64,000 bases of DNA from Typhlomys cinereus (lineage: Eukaryota; Chordata; Mammalia; Rodentia; Platacanthomyidae), in contig JALPQD010000241.1 of assembly GCA_023101885.1 (NCBI GenBank), positions 62,001-126,000 on the forward strand, read 5' to 3'. Positions within the stretch are counted from its first letter, which is position 1, and every line of letters begins with the position of its first letter. Below are positions 44,515-56,080 of the stretch, piece after piece. The notes beneath the pieces are model-generated. The model searched no databases and was not told where the DNA came from. It saw only the letters and a list, made by a program, of their open reading frames with translations. The position numbers were made by a program, and so were the translations under genes.

Positions 44515-46745
44515 GTGATTTATTTTATGGTTCAACTAATCATTTTAATTAATTAATTTACTTTCTAAGAATTCTCCCATTATATAAACATAATGAGTGG
44601 TTACTTCCTTCTCCCAGTTCCTTCCTTGTCTCTTCTCCCTACCTCCTTCCTCTTTCTTCCTTCCCTCCCTCCCTCCCTTCACCAATACATCTCTCCCCCT
44701 CCCACCTTCATTCCTGTCTGATTGTGTTGGTCTCCTGGTTGCCTTCAGGTTGTGTGCTCTAGTAGGGGCTCAGGTCTCTATGGCAGTTTGAGGGACCCTT
44801 CCTTGAGTAGACCCCTTGTAGGGACATTCCCTTTTACCTGTTTAGCCTTTACCCCTATGTTTCCCACTGCATCCAATTATTACTCCTGAGTTCCTCCCTG
44901 GTTCATAGGGGGATTGTTGGTATGTCAGCCATTTTGCAGGTCCGGTGATGGTAGGCCTCACTGCAGTGAGATCCTGGATACAGCTGCCCTATCAAGTTTG
45001 GGGTTACCAGCTAGCAGTGAACCTCCTTACCTTCAGGTTTTTGGAATCTTACCATCTCCTCTTCCACAAAATTCCCTGGCCTTCTGATGGAAGGGGGTGT
45101 AATTGGTCTGAGATTTGGGTTGAGTATTTTAGGGTCACTGGTATTCTGTGTTTGGTTGATTATTGTCTATTTCACTGCATTTCCATTGAACTAAGCTGCC
45201 TCTTGTTTAGGTATTATCTTTACTTATCTAAAGATATTACAAGTGTTTTACAATCATATGTTTTTGGTTAATATTGAGGCATCTAATTCTCTCTAATATC
45301 TCCCTTCCTCCGTTGTTTATACTGGCTTACATTACTGGGTTTGTGTGCCCTGTTTTAGGGGATGGAGGTTACATACTAGTAAGCAGGTGATTGATTACCT
45401 GGAAGCTAACCCCAAAGCTTATTGTATCCTATTCCTATTCTTCCCTCCCATTTAAGTCCCCCCCTTTTTTTACATAAAGATCAACTTGTGTGGGAGAATA
45501 TACGGCATTTTTCTTTCTGTGTCTAGGATATTTCACTCAGTATAATTTCTTTCAGCTCCATCCATTTACTGGAAAATTTCCTAGTTCATCTTTGATGACA
45601 GCTTAATAGTATTCCATTATCTATATGTGTACCACATTTTCATTAACCATTTCCCAACTGTTGGGCATCTAGATTGGTTGTATTCCTTTGCTATTGTGAA
45701 TAGAACTGTTATGAACATGGTCGTACACATGACTCTAGAGGAGGATGCAGTGTTCTTAGGAATATTCCCAGAAGTGATATAGTTGGGTCATAAGGTATTC
45801 AATTTTGAACATTTTAGGAACCTCCAAATTGATTTTCAAGGGGGTTTAATGAGCTTACATTCTCACCAGCAATGTATGTGTGTTCTCTTCTCCCCACATT
45901 TATGCCATTATTCACAATTGTTGGTAATTTGGATCATAGCCATACTGACTGGAGTGAGATGATATATTAGGGTGATTTTAATTTTCATTTACCTAATAGC
46001 TAGGGAGGTAGAACATTTTTAAGATGTTTGTTAGACATTTGAATTTCATCTTTTGAAAAGTTTATTTTCAGTTCTACAGCCCATTTTTAATTTTTTAAAA
46101 TTTCCTAGGCATTTAATTTTTAAGTTTTCTGTGTACTCTGTAGCAAAAACAATCCTGAGTAATTAAAAACTTCATGGGAGGTGGTACCATATCAGATCTT
46201 AAACTATACTACAAAGCCATAGTAATAAAAAGAAAAACATAATATTGTCTCCAAAAAAGAGATATAGACCAATGGATTAGAATTGAAGATACAGATATGA
46301 ATTCATATACCTACAGTCAACTGATTTTTGGCATAGGTGTCAAAAAAACATTGGACAAAGAACAACATCTTCAACAAATGCTGGCAAAATGGATTTCTAT
46401 ATGAAGAATGAAACTGGACTCTTATTTGTCTCCCTGCACACAAATTAGGTCCAAATGGACCAAATGCCTCAGTGTTGGACCTAAGGCCTCAGTGTTAGAC
46501 CAGAAATTATAAAACTCCCAGCATTTCCTCAATAGGACCCCAAAGACACAGAGAATTAGTCCCATGTTAAACAACAGATATTATATAAAACAGAAAGTTT
46601 TTGCACAGTAAGACTTTGTTGTACAAATCGAGCAAAAAGGCAATCTGTGGAATAAGAGCATATCTTTAGTAACCATATATCCAGTAGAGGACTAATATCC
46701 ATTATTTAATGATATAGATCAAGATAGATAAGAACTCACAATCCT
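44515..46745 (-). mobile_element. L1 with inverted 5' segment (twin priming)
   Basis: From 44,515 to about 46,143 the plus strand is the complement of an L1: T-rich tail, 3' UTR with C/T-rich tract, then the ORF2 C-terminal region ('tgttgggcatctagattgg', 'tgctattgtgaatagaact', 'ttcccagaagtgatatagtt'). From about 46,144 to 46,745 the sequence switches to the plus sense of the adjacent upstream ORF2 segment ('ggaggtggtaccatatcag', 'atagaccaatggattagaat', 'gaggactaatatccattat'). The inner ends meet at nearly the same ORF2 position, the hallmark of 5' inversion. Older than the 53-62 kb L1. Confidence 0.8.
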
Positions 46746-46794
46746 CTTTCTTCAGTGATGAAATCACCATAATGAGCTACCATGTTCAAATCCT

Positions 46795-46950
46795 TTCTTC
46801 CTCCCCTTTCCTTCCTTCCCTCTCTTCTTCCCTGCCTCCTCTTTCTCTCTCTCCCCCTCTCTCTTCCTCCCTCCTCTTACTTCTTTCTCTTACTTCCTCT
46901 CTTCTGTCATCTTTCTTTCATTCAATTTGTTCTTCTTTCTCTGTTGTTCC
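46795..46950. repeat. Pyrimidine-rich low-complexity tract
   Basis: Imperfect TTCC/CTCT repeats. Open frames across it are compositional artefacts. Confidence 0.85.
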
Positions 46951-46964
46951 TTCTTTCCTTTGGT

Positions 46965-47092
46965 TTTAAACATATAACCCAGCCTGGTCACATTGCCAGG
47001 TAGTTTAGATGGGGTTTGCACTTACAACACTCATGCATTTGCCTCCCAAGTACTGATGATATAAGCATATACTATGATACCCAACAGACTTA
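46965..47092 (-). mobile_element. B1 SINE, reversed and diverged
   Basis: 'tataacccagcctggtcaca', 'tttgcctcccaagtactgat' and 'gcatatactatgatacccaa' follow the reversed B1 order. Confidence 0.55.
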
Positions 47093-47180
47093 TTTCCATA
47101 GAAATTATTAGCAATCGATGTTATTGTTGCAGATATTTATGATGTTTATAATCCTAAGTGATATTAAAAATACAGACATA

Positions 47181-47447
47181 AGGATCGGTGAAATATTCAC
47201 CAGCTTGGTTTACCAACTTGGCCACCTGAGTTTGATCCCTGGAAAACCAGCAAGTGGAAGAACAGAACTGGCTTCCAGAAGTTGTACTCCAACCTCTACA
47301 TATGAGCTATAGCATACATTCACCTCTCTCTTTCTCTCTCTCTCTCTTTCTCTCCCTCTCTCTCTCATTTTGTCTTTCTCTGTCTCTGTGTCTGACTGTC
47401 TCTCTCTCTTCCCCTCTGTCTTTCTCTCTCGTAATTAAATAAAATGA
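47181..47447 (+). mobile_element. B3 SINE with long CT tail
   Basis: Head 'aggatcggtgaaatattcac', B-box-like 'gagtttgatccctggaaaac', body 'cagaactggcttccagaagt' and a CT-rich tail (47,322-47,430) ending in AAATAAAAT. Confidence 0.7.
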
Positions 47448-48384
47448 AAAGTATGAACAACAGTTTTCATTTGACTAATTAAATCTTACATGTATTCCAT
47501 TTGGTAACATTTAACAAAACCATAGTTCAAACTTTTGCTCTAGAGTATGAAGCCCTTAGATTAAGTGCCTCCCTTCTTCACTAGAGAACCTTGCTTTCCT
47601 TTTATGCTGGTTCAGTGTGGTCTTGGTCTAACCCCTTTCTCTTTCTGTTCTTGGTACATTATATTCCTCCTTGCCTGACCAGTTTTGAATCTGGTGCATT
47701 CTATTGTTCACAATGCTTCCACAGATTTTCTGTGACTGACTTCTTCAGATTTTAATTTCAATTATAATTCCAGCCATCAACCAACTTTCTTCAATTATAA
47801 CTCTATTTGAATTGTCTGCATGTACTTCTAAAGTCAAAAGTGGACAAGCAGTATGGTCAAGTGCACCAGCCAAGTGAACACTCTTCTCACACCTCTGACT
47901 GCAAGGGTCTGAGAGCTTCGGCTAATGTTTTTCTGTATCCAAGGCCTCATTTTTAAGAAGCTGCTCCAAGCTGGTGAATAGTGAGAGTCACTAATTCAGG
48001 TTTTTTCCTGAGCAATACAGGGCTAATCTGATGGAAAGTTTTGACTTGAGGCTGTCCTCAATAACCTTGTAAAATTTTTATTAATATTCTACTATACCAT
48101 GAAATGCTTCTGCTTAATACACATCCCTCCCTTCTTTTATTCTGCCATCTCTCCTTCTCTTCATTTTTCTCCCCTCATTCCTTTCTTCTCTTCCTCCATT
48201 TGTTTCTTTCTTTTCTCTTTCCATTATTTAACATCAGAGATGGTTTTATGTCCTTTGTTTCCATGTCACAAGATTTCTAATGATATATATTTTTGCATGT
48301 TAACCCTTGCATATTTTTGCAAACTATGTAATGTGCATATGTAATTTTGCATATTAAAGCATCAATGAACTAAGATGAGTGGAT
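47448..48384. other. Unique non-coding DNA
   Basis: No gene or clear repeat; locally pyrimidine-rich at 48,125-48,220. Confidence 0.5.
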
Positions 48385-48712
48385 TTAGCCCTACAAGTGC
48401 TGCTTGATAAATTGTGCAGATGAACCTCGTGGATATGCTAAGCTAAAAAAGCTATTTGTAAAGGACCATAGACTTTGTGATTTCAGTCATACAGAAATGT
48501 TCATGCCAGAGAAATCTAGAGACAGGAATTACATTAGTGGTTTCCCAGAGATGGGCGGATTGGAGACATAAGGGGCTAAAACTGAAGAGCATGTGGTTTT
48601 GACAAAAATGGTTGACAGTGCATCTGTGAGTACATCAAAACTCTGTAATTACACATTTTGAGTCAAAAAGTGTATGGAATGTGAATTATGTCTCAATAAA
48701 GTGTGGAAGGAA
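48385..48712 (+). mobile_element. Ancient L1M 3' end
   Basis: 'ttagtggtttcccagagatg', 'tgacaaaaatggttgacag', 'aactctgtaattacacattt' and the terminal 'gtgaattatgtctcaataaa' match the L1MA/MB 3' UTR. Confidence 0.7.
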
Positions 48713-48771
48713 AGGAGAATGTTTTTGTGGACCATTTTTTTGTGTGTGGCAGTTTTAAGTTATTAGATTTT

Positions 48772-48788
48772 AAAATCAGTATTTTTTA
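48772..48788. repeat. TSD, left (153-bp L1 stub)
   Basis: AAAATCAGTATTTTTTA is repeated exactly at 48942-48958. Confidence 0.95.
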
Positions 48789-48941
48789 TTTATTTATTTT
48801 TCCACTCATACAAACGTAATAGGTACCCTTGTCCCCTCCCTCCCTCCACCCCTCCCTGGACCTATTTACTCCCTCCTCCCTTTTCCCCTTCCTTTTCCCC
48901 CTTCCTCCCTTTCTTCCAGTGCCTCTTCCCCCATCTCTGAA
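48789..48941 (-). mobile_element. 153-bp 5'-truncated L1
   Basis: The plus strand holds 'tccactcatacaaacgtaat', a C/T-rich tract and 'tccagtgcctcttccccc', the complement of the last 150 bp of the young-type L1 3' UTR. An exact 17-bp TSD flanks it. Confidence 0.9.
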
Positions 48942-48958
48942 AAAATCAGTATTTTTTA
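48942..48958. repeat. TSD, right (153-bp L1 stub)
   Basis: Exact copy of 48772-48788. Confidence 0.95.
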
Positions 48959-51606
48959 AATGGAAACAACTTTACCAAAAATCTGTCACAGTATTTTGAG
49001 ACCCATTAAAACAAAGTTTAATGAGAAATAAAGGAAAAAGAAAGAAAGAGTCAATGCATATCAAAGTCTAAAGACCATTTAGAGAATGAGAATTTTTCAA
49101 AAGCAACAGAATATGAATGGCAAGTACAGTAGAAAGAAAACTTTCAGAAACTAGCACCACCTGAAGAACAGGGATAAAGAATATTTCCACATGAAGTAAC
49201 TGTGGAAGCGTGCACCATTACTTGTTGCTGTAAAATAATTGCATTCATGAATTCTAGGAACAGATTTTACCAACACAACAGTCACTGATGATCTCGAGGA
49301 AGAAAATTTAATAGACATTTGAGGAGGAGAACCAAATTAAATCTCATATCAAGCTTGTGGAAGGGAGAGAAATTCAGCAATTTATAGATTTTTTTCTAAT
49401 AAGATTGAAATGAAAGAGGAATAAAGCAATAAGATGAGAAGGAGCAGATGGAAGTTTTCATTGTGTTTTGTTGTTTGTTTTTGGGATAGGAGAGGTGAGA
49501 ATGAATTTCATCACCTATGAGAAAGATCTAGTCATGGCTGAGAAATAGAAGACACAGGAGAAAGGAAAACTAAGGAGTAAAATCCCCCAGGCTATTGGCA
49601 TCAAAGGGATCTGGGACTCGGTTGGATTTATTACTCTTGGCTCTTCTTTTGTCACAGAAATAATGGAGTAAAGACAGGTGCTGACACTGAAGTTGAGGTG
49701 AGAAGTTAAATGTCTCTTTGTGGATCACTTTTTCTCTGTGTGCCACAAATGCTTGAGCTACCTGTTGAATAAGAATGAGGAAGAAGCCTGAATCTTGAAG
49801 AAACAGGAAGCTTGGCCATAAATTTAGGAAGCTGAAAAAGGAAGTTGTCCTAGACCAGCTGTTATAGGTGACCACATGGTTTTAATGCTCATATGCTTAA
49901 TTATGGGATTTCCTCCAGTGGTTTGCAATTGTGTGGGTTCAAAAGTGGGCTGTTTCCATCCAGATGTGGCATTTCTTTTTTTCACATTTCTTCCCTCCCT
50001 ACATAGCTTTCAGGCCCTGAATTACATCATGAAGACTAATGCTGGCCAAGTCAGGTTCTCACAAAGGACACAAGAATAAAACCATGAGCCAATACAATGA
50101 CACTGCATCACAATTAACAATAATTTTGAAAACACAATAAAGAAAATAATTTATTTTACCCCAAATTTTGATTAGGTACAATGCTATTTTCCATTTTTTG
50201 AGTCTCCTGCACAAGTGCTAGTTATTAGCTCATGGTGGGCACGTTCATATCATTGTCATGTCTGAGTCACATGGAGTTCTGGCTTGACTATACTTATGAG
50301 TCAACTGTATTTGTGATTTAATATGACATGATCACTGATATACCTCTAAAAGCTTTAATAAACATCTTAGTATTGTGATTTTATAGTGATTATGCCTCTG
50401 TTATTTTTCTAAATCACAGCAGTATCTCTGAAGCACCTGTCTCTTGAAATCATGGCACTCATTGATGATCATCATAGTACCCATTTCAAATCAGCAGAAC
50501 ACATTCCAATGCCCTTTCAGTCTGCATGATTCATTGCTAAACATCAACAGGAAATTTGGAAACATTTGCCATTTCTCCTTGAAAGATCAGGTTGAGTATT
50601 AAGGCAGATAAGATAAAGTACTAGAAATCCATGGAAAATATCTAGATGAATATTCTCTAGGTTATTTGGTTTTTAGTAGTTGGAGACATTTTGAGGTCTT
50701 TTTCTTTCTCTTCTCCACAATTTTCAATCTTTTGGATTCTTACAATATTTCAGTAGGGTTTGCATGGTTTTGTGGAGACTTTGAAGACTTCAGTATGACT
50801 TGGTCTAGGATGTGCAAGGGAAATGGGTGTGAATGAGATGTTGTAAAGATCCCAAGAGACCTGCTTCCTCAGGCTGACAGATGGGTAATGCAGACTGAGG
50901 GTAAAGATATTGGGCAGTTGGAGGGGTTTCATCAGGTTTATAATCTGTCACCCCCTTGACACCTTCTTTCCCCTGGAAAGTGACAGATGATGCATTGAAC
51001 AAGTGGTAGTGTAAACCTCTGTGTGCTCTAGAATCCCATGTCTGCTGTTCTCATGACAAGTACTTCTTTTGTGTACAATTTATTTCTTTCTGGAAAGCTT
51101 TGTCTAGACATAGCCTTAATTTCAAGGGCTATTTCTTATCTTTAATGCACTCTTCCATGCTGGAGAAATGAAGTGCAGGTTGGGCAGCGAGTCCTTCTGG
51201 AGTTCTGAGTTAGGATCTGCTCAGAATCACAACTGAGGTTCACTCTGAATATATGCCCCATTTTTTACAGACCAAGACAAAAGAGTTTTAAAAAATCCTG
51301 TTCAGTCTGTGGAAAGTGTTTTTAAAACTATACAAGTAATACTTGGAAGAGCCATCCCCATTGATATTAAATTAGTTGTTTTCTCTTTCATCCTGACCAA
51401 ACAAATTATTGGACAAAAATAATTTTGGAAAATGATATAGAAGATGGCCTGCATCAACAGTCCTTAAACCAGTCAGTTTCCTCTCCCAGAGTACATTGTC
51501 ACATTTTAATGTGAAGATAATTGATGTATGTATGTTCCTTAGCATTTCTGAGTTTTCAGAGTATGTTCACATTATATGATGCTTGAAAAATCCTCCTATA
51601 TAAGTA

Positions 51607-51651
<45 letters not shown>

Positions 51652-51839
51652 CTCAGTATTTCAAGATCACTGTAGAGAGTAGAACTCTGTTGTGTTTTCA
51701 TATGTGAAAAAGTTAGAACTTAATATACATCAAGATTAAGGAGAATGCAAAAAGGCAGATAAGGAAGCTAGGAAGAGAAGAGGGAAGATACTTCTTTGTA
51801 TCTTGCAAAATAGGAAATGTTTTAAAATAATATATGTTA
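48959..51839. other. Unique non-coding DNA
   Basis: No gene recognised. A (CA)n tract lies at 51,608-51,648. Short open frames lack domains. Confidence 0.5.
51608..51648. repeat. (CA)n microsatellite
   Basis: A perfect CA run of about 41 nt. Confidence 0.95.
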
Positions 51840-52024
51840 ATAATTAGCCACAGATGTCAACATGATAGTTGAAGGACTGAGCACTGGGCACATTTGTAGA
51901 GAATTAGTAGCTGAGTTAAACCCAAAGCAAACCTGCAGGAGATTGTCTAGTTGACAGGGAAGGCCCAACCCATGATGGGTGAAACTAAGCCCTGAACAGA
52001 TGAATAAAATACAGAAAGCTGTTT
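51840..52024 (+). mobile_element. RMER1-type candidate, truncated
   Basis: 'agatgtcaacatgatagttg', 'tgtctagttgacagggaagg' and 'cccaacccatgatgggtg' match the same family as 36.4 kb (there 'tccatggtgggcaaggtcc'). The 3' half is missing. Confidence 0.45.
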
Positions 52025-52084
52025 GAAGAAGTTGGTACCTTTGTATATACAGAATGACTTGGTTACACATATTGTCTGGCAAGT

Positions 52085-52133
52085 AAGGATCTTCTCTCTT
52101 TCAGAGTCTTCACCCTTGAGCCATCTCTCCAGC
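52085..52133 (-). mobile_element. Remnant of a tRNA-SINE head
   Basis: 'cttgagccatctctccagcc' is the complement of the common rodent SINE 5' end. Only the head survives. The younger SINE next to it duplicated DNA at its edge. Confidence 0.55.
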
Positions 52134-52150
52134 CTGACTGAATTTCTTTT
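52134..52150. repeat. TSD, left (young SINE 2)
   Basis: CTGACTGAATTTCTTTT is repeated exactly at 52443-52459. Confidence 0.95.
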
Positions 52151-52442
52151 TTTTTTTTTTAAATTTTTTTATTATTATTATTATTTATTCAACTGTGTGT
52201 ATGTGCGCGCGCGTGTCTGTGTGTGTGTGTATGTGTGTGTAGAACCACGGACGAATTCGCGAACCACCATGGACGCCTCCACCTCCTTCTGCCCCGGGAT
52301 TCACAGGCTCCGCCCTACCAGGACCAGAAGCGCAGGCCGCCCCCGCTTCCGTCTGGCGTCTATACGTGGGATCTGGGATCCGAACTCGGGACCTTCCGCC
52401 TGCAAGGCGGAGGCTTAACCCCTGAGCCACCTCTCCAGCCCC
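52151..52442 (-). mobile_element. Young tRNA-headed SINE, copy 2
   Basis: Reversed copy of the family at 33,648. On the plus strand: A-rich tail complement and AATAAATAAT complement, (TG)n, 'tagaaccacggacgaattcg', the GC-rich body, B-box complement 'gggatccgaactcgg', and the head complement ending 'ccacctctccagcccc'. It has an exact 17-bp TSD and many CpGs, both signs of youth. It carries about 28 nt in the body ('acggaagcgggggcggcctg' region, sense strand) that copy 1 lacks. Confidence 0.9.
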
Positions 52443-52459
52443 CTGACTGAATTTCTTTT
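52443..52459. repeat. TSD, right (young SINE 2)
   Basis: Exact copy of 52134-52150. Confidence 0.95.
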
Positions 52460-53072
52460 AAATGTATTTAGTCAGGATGAAATTGATCAATTTCCACAGC
52501 AATTCATTCTTAACCATTATCTGAGATTAAAATAGCTGCAAAGGAGTACAACTTTGGGCAGATTGATATACTATCTTATGCAATACAAGTAAATGGAGAA
52601 TAGACTCATTCCTGGGCTCAGTGTCTCTCAATCTCTACCACTAACTGTAGGATCCCTTAGTGCTATTGTCCATGTGATAAAAGATGCATGGTTTTCCTTA
52701 AACCACAGAGATGAAAGCTAGATTTTGCCACTCTTTGTTTTTAAGGAAAAGATAACAGCACTGGAATAGGATGAGGCTAGTTTTGAGTATTATTTTGTTA
52801 CCTATTAGGCATCCATCCTTTAACAATTAAGTCATCTCTAAAGAAAGAATGTTATTTCCTATATAAGGAAGTGAGATGATTGCTAAAAATAACATTAAAG
52901 TGGGCATGGATTAGGTTCCATGAGCAAAAATCACAAATGAGGATGCTGTGGAGAAAAATCAAAGATATAATAACCTTCCACCATAGGTCCCAACTTCCCC
53001 ATATCAACATGACCTTCATAAAAACCCATTTTTCTCATTGTTGTGTCATTTCTGCATGATGATCCCTACACC
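52460..53072. other. Unique non-coding DNA
   Basis: No gene or repeat recognised. Sequence resumes in the same unique context after 62,858. Confidence 0.5.
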
Positions 53073-53088
53073 CAACATGTAGATTCTT
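53073..53088. repeat. TSD, left (large L1)
   Basis: CAACATGTAGATTCTT is repeated exactly at 62843-62858. It bounds the whole 9.75-kb L1 compound. Confidence 0.95.
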
Positions 53089-56080
53089 TTTTTTTATTAA
53101 AAATTTAATTATATATTTTAAAAATTTTTTTACCAGTTCCCTCCCTCTCCCCTCCTCCCCCCGAACCTCCTCCTTTCCCTCCTCTCTCCCTATCCCCCAA
53201 TGCCTCCCCCCCAATTCCCAGAGAGTCCTTTATTGTGTACGCCTAACTCTCCACTGGGTCCTCCTCTCTGATGACATATAAGGACCTAGTGGCATTTCCA
53301 AAAGCCCTTTCTCTTGTTCCCCTTAAGCATAGGATCACTACTATGGCTGTCAATCCCTTGCCTCCAGGGGTCTCGGTGCCCTTAACAGATGCTAGACTTT
53401 ATGAGGGCAACAGTGCACTGGACATTGTGCAGGGCATGCAAAGTCCCATTATGATTGCTTTGGCCCCAACTATTGTTGAGAATCTTGCAAATCGTTGCTC
53501 CTCCCATCCTTTTGCTCTTACAATCTTACCGCCCCCTCTTCCGCAAATGTCCCTGAGCTCCAGGATGGGGAGAGATTAGGCTGGCCTAGTTCTATGTGAT
53601 TGATATAGAGTCTCTGAAGTTCTGGATTGTGGATTGTTGATTTTCTTTTGCAGTTTTGCTGCTCCTGCAATGCCCTTCACTCCATCCTGCTGGGCACTGT
53701 ATGTCACCCCCTGGCCAGAGACAAAAAGCTGTTAAACTGGAGTCTTGTTATAATAGCACATTCAAGAGTAGATGTAATAAGAGTAGGAAACCTCAGTGAG
53801 GGAGAGGTCCATCACCCATTTGCGAAATGATTACTTTTTATCTGCTAGACTATATGCCCTCCCCTTCTGGTGAGATCAGGAAAGAACATCTGTGAACTTA
53901 ACCAGGTTTCTCATTACTTACTTGCAGACCTTGATGGAGGCCTATTTTCTCTGCTGTAACATGGTCCCCTCTCTCCTTGTTTCTGGTTTGGCCCTCCTAC
54001 CCCATCTCTCTTGTTCATAATCCTTGCAATTACTGTGAGTGTCTCAATGTGGGCTGGGTGAGTTTGTTACTAGGAGCCATCTATTAGGGAGTACATATGG
54101 CGCTTAATTTTCTGGGTTTGGGATACTTCACTTAATATAATTGTTTCTAATGACATCCATTTCCCGGCAAATTCCAGTAATTCATCATTTTTGATGGCTG
54201 AGTAGTACTCCATTGTATAGATGTACCACAGTTTCCTTATCCACTCGTCAACTGTTGGACATTTAGGTTGATTCCATGACTTTGCTATTGTAAACAGTGC
54301 TGCTATGAACATGGTCGAGCTTGTGCTATCGAGGCGAACCTCTGCTGCATGGGGGGTTATTCCCAAAAGTGGGATAGCAGGGTCATATGGCATTTCAATC
54401 TTTAATTTCTTTAAGAATCTCCAGACGGCTTGCCAGAGTGGCTGTATGAGCCTGCATTCCCACCAACAATGTAGGAGAGTTCCCCTCTCTCCACATCCTC
54501 TCCAGCATTTGTCGTTGTTTGTATTGTGGATTTTTGCCATCCTCACCTGGGTGAGATGATATCTCAGGGAAGTTTTGATTTACATTTCCCTGATGGCAAA
54601 GGAAGTGGAGCATTTTTTACGATATTTGTTAAGACATTTTAATTTCATCCCTGGTAAAGTTTCTTTGAAGTTCCAGGGCCCATTTTTTAATTGGGCCAGT
54701 GTTTTCCTTGGAGTTTAGTTTTCTAAGTTCTTTGTGCACTCTGGACAGTAGAGCTCTGTCAGATATGTGGTTAGTGAAGATTTTCTCCCATTCTGTGGGT
54801 TGCCTTTGAGCTGGTGTTACAATCTCTTTATCTGAACAGAAGCTCTTTAATTTCACAAGATCCCAACTGTTGAGAGTTGGTAGCAGTGACTGTGCCATTG
54901 GATGTCTGTTTAGGAAGTGTTGGCCTAGCCCAATCAGCTCGAGGGAGTTCCCTATCCTTTCAACTATGGTTTTTAAAGTCTCTGGCCTTAAATCAAGGTC
55001 CTTGATCCATTTGGAATTAATTCTTGTACATGGTGACAAGTATGGGTCCAGCTTTAATCTTCTGCATGTGGAGATCCAGTTTTGCCAGCACCATTTGTTG
55101 AAGATGCTGTTCTTTTTCCATTGGATTCTTTGGGCCCCTTTGTCAAAGACCAAATGGCTGTATTTATGTGGGCTTATATCTGGGTCTTCAATCCTTATCC
55201 ATTGATCTGTGTGTCTATTTTAGAGCCAGTACCAGGCAGTTTTTATAACTATGGATTTGTAGTATAGACTAAGGTTTGGTATGGTAATACCTCCAGCAGT
55301 GTTTTTGTTACTCAGCATTGTCTTTGCTCTCCTGGGTCTTTTGTGCCTCCATATGAATTTTGAGATTATTTGGTCAACTTCTTTAAAGAATTGCTTTGGG
55401 ATTTTAATTGGTATAGCATTGAATTTGTATATTGCCTTTGGTAGGATGGTCATTTTTACGATGTTGATTCTACCAATCCAGGAACATGGGAGGTCTTTCC
55501 ACCTTCTGGTGTCTTCTGCTATTTCTTTCTTTAGGGTGTTAAAGTTTTCATTGTAAAGGTCTTTTACCTCCTTGGTTAGGTTTATACCAAGGTATTTCAT
55601 TTTTTTAGGGGCTATAGTAAATGGGATTGTTTCTCTCAAGGCTTTTTCACTTCTTTCATTCTGGGCATATAGGAAGGCCTCTGATTTTTGCACATTTATT
55701 TTGTATCCTGCCACACTGCTGAACTTCTCAATTAGTTCCAGGAGCTTCCTGGTACAGTTTTTGGGATCACTCAGGTATAAGATCATGTCATCTGCCTGAC
55801 TTCTTTCTTGCTGATTTGAATCCCTCTTATGTCCCTTTCTTGTCTTATGGCTTCAGCTAAGACTTCAAGTACAATATTGAATAGAAGTGGTGAGAGTGGA
55901 CAGCCTTGTCTAGTTCCTGATCGAAGTGGGAATGCTTCCAATTGTTCCCCATTGAGCATAATCCTTGCTGTGGGCTTGTTGTATACAGCTTTTATTATAT
56001 TGATAAAGGTTCCTTTCATTCCTACAGTCTCTTGCGTTTTGATCATAAAAGTCTGTTGGATTTTGTCAAAGGCTTTTTCT
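53089..56080 (-). repeat. Tandem L1 3' unit, copy A
   Basis: This copy runs from mid-ORF2 (56,080) through the ORF2 stop (54,070) and 3' UTR to poly(A) at 53,089-53,095. It ends at 56,080 in 'aaaggctttttct', directly abutting the poly(T) of copy B. About 2,992 bp. Confidence 0.9.
54070..56080 (-). pseudogene. L1 ORF2 C-terminal half, copy A, frameshifted
   Basis: This encodes the L1 reverse transcriptase from within the palm domain to the C-terminus, in pieces: 56,046-55,783, 55,786-55,220, 55,153-54,629 and 54,546-54,070. The first piece carries the [14 protein letters not shown] block. At 55,795 a deletion (14 bases replaced by one) removes the residues just before the catalytic ADD and shifts the frame, so no FADD box is readable. 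The last piece has the cysteine motif [18 protein letters not shown] (about residues 14-31) and the tail ending near GS. The N-terminal endonuclease is absent from this copy. Clearly inactive. Confidence 0.85.
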
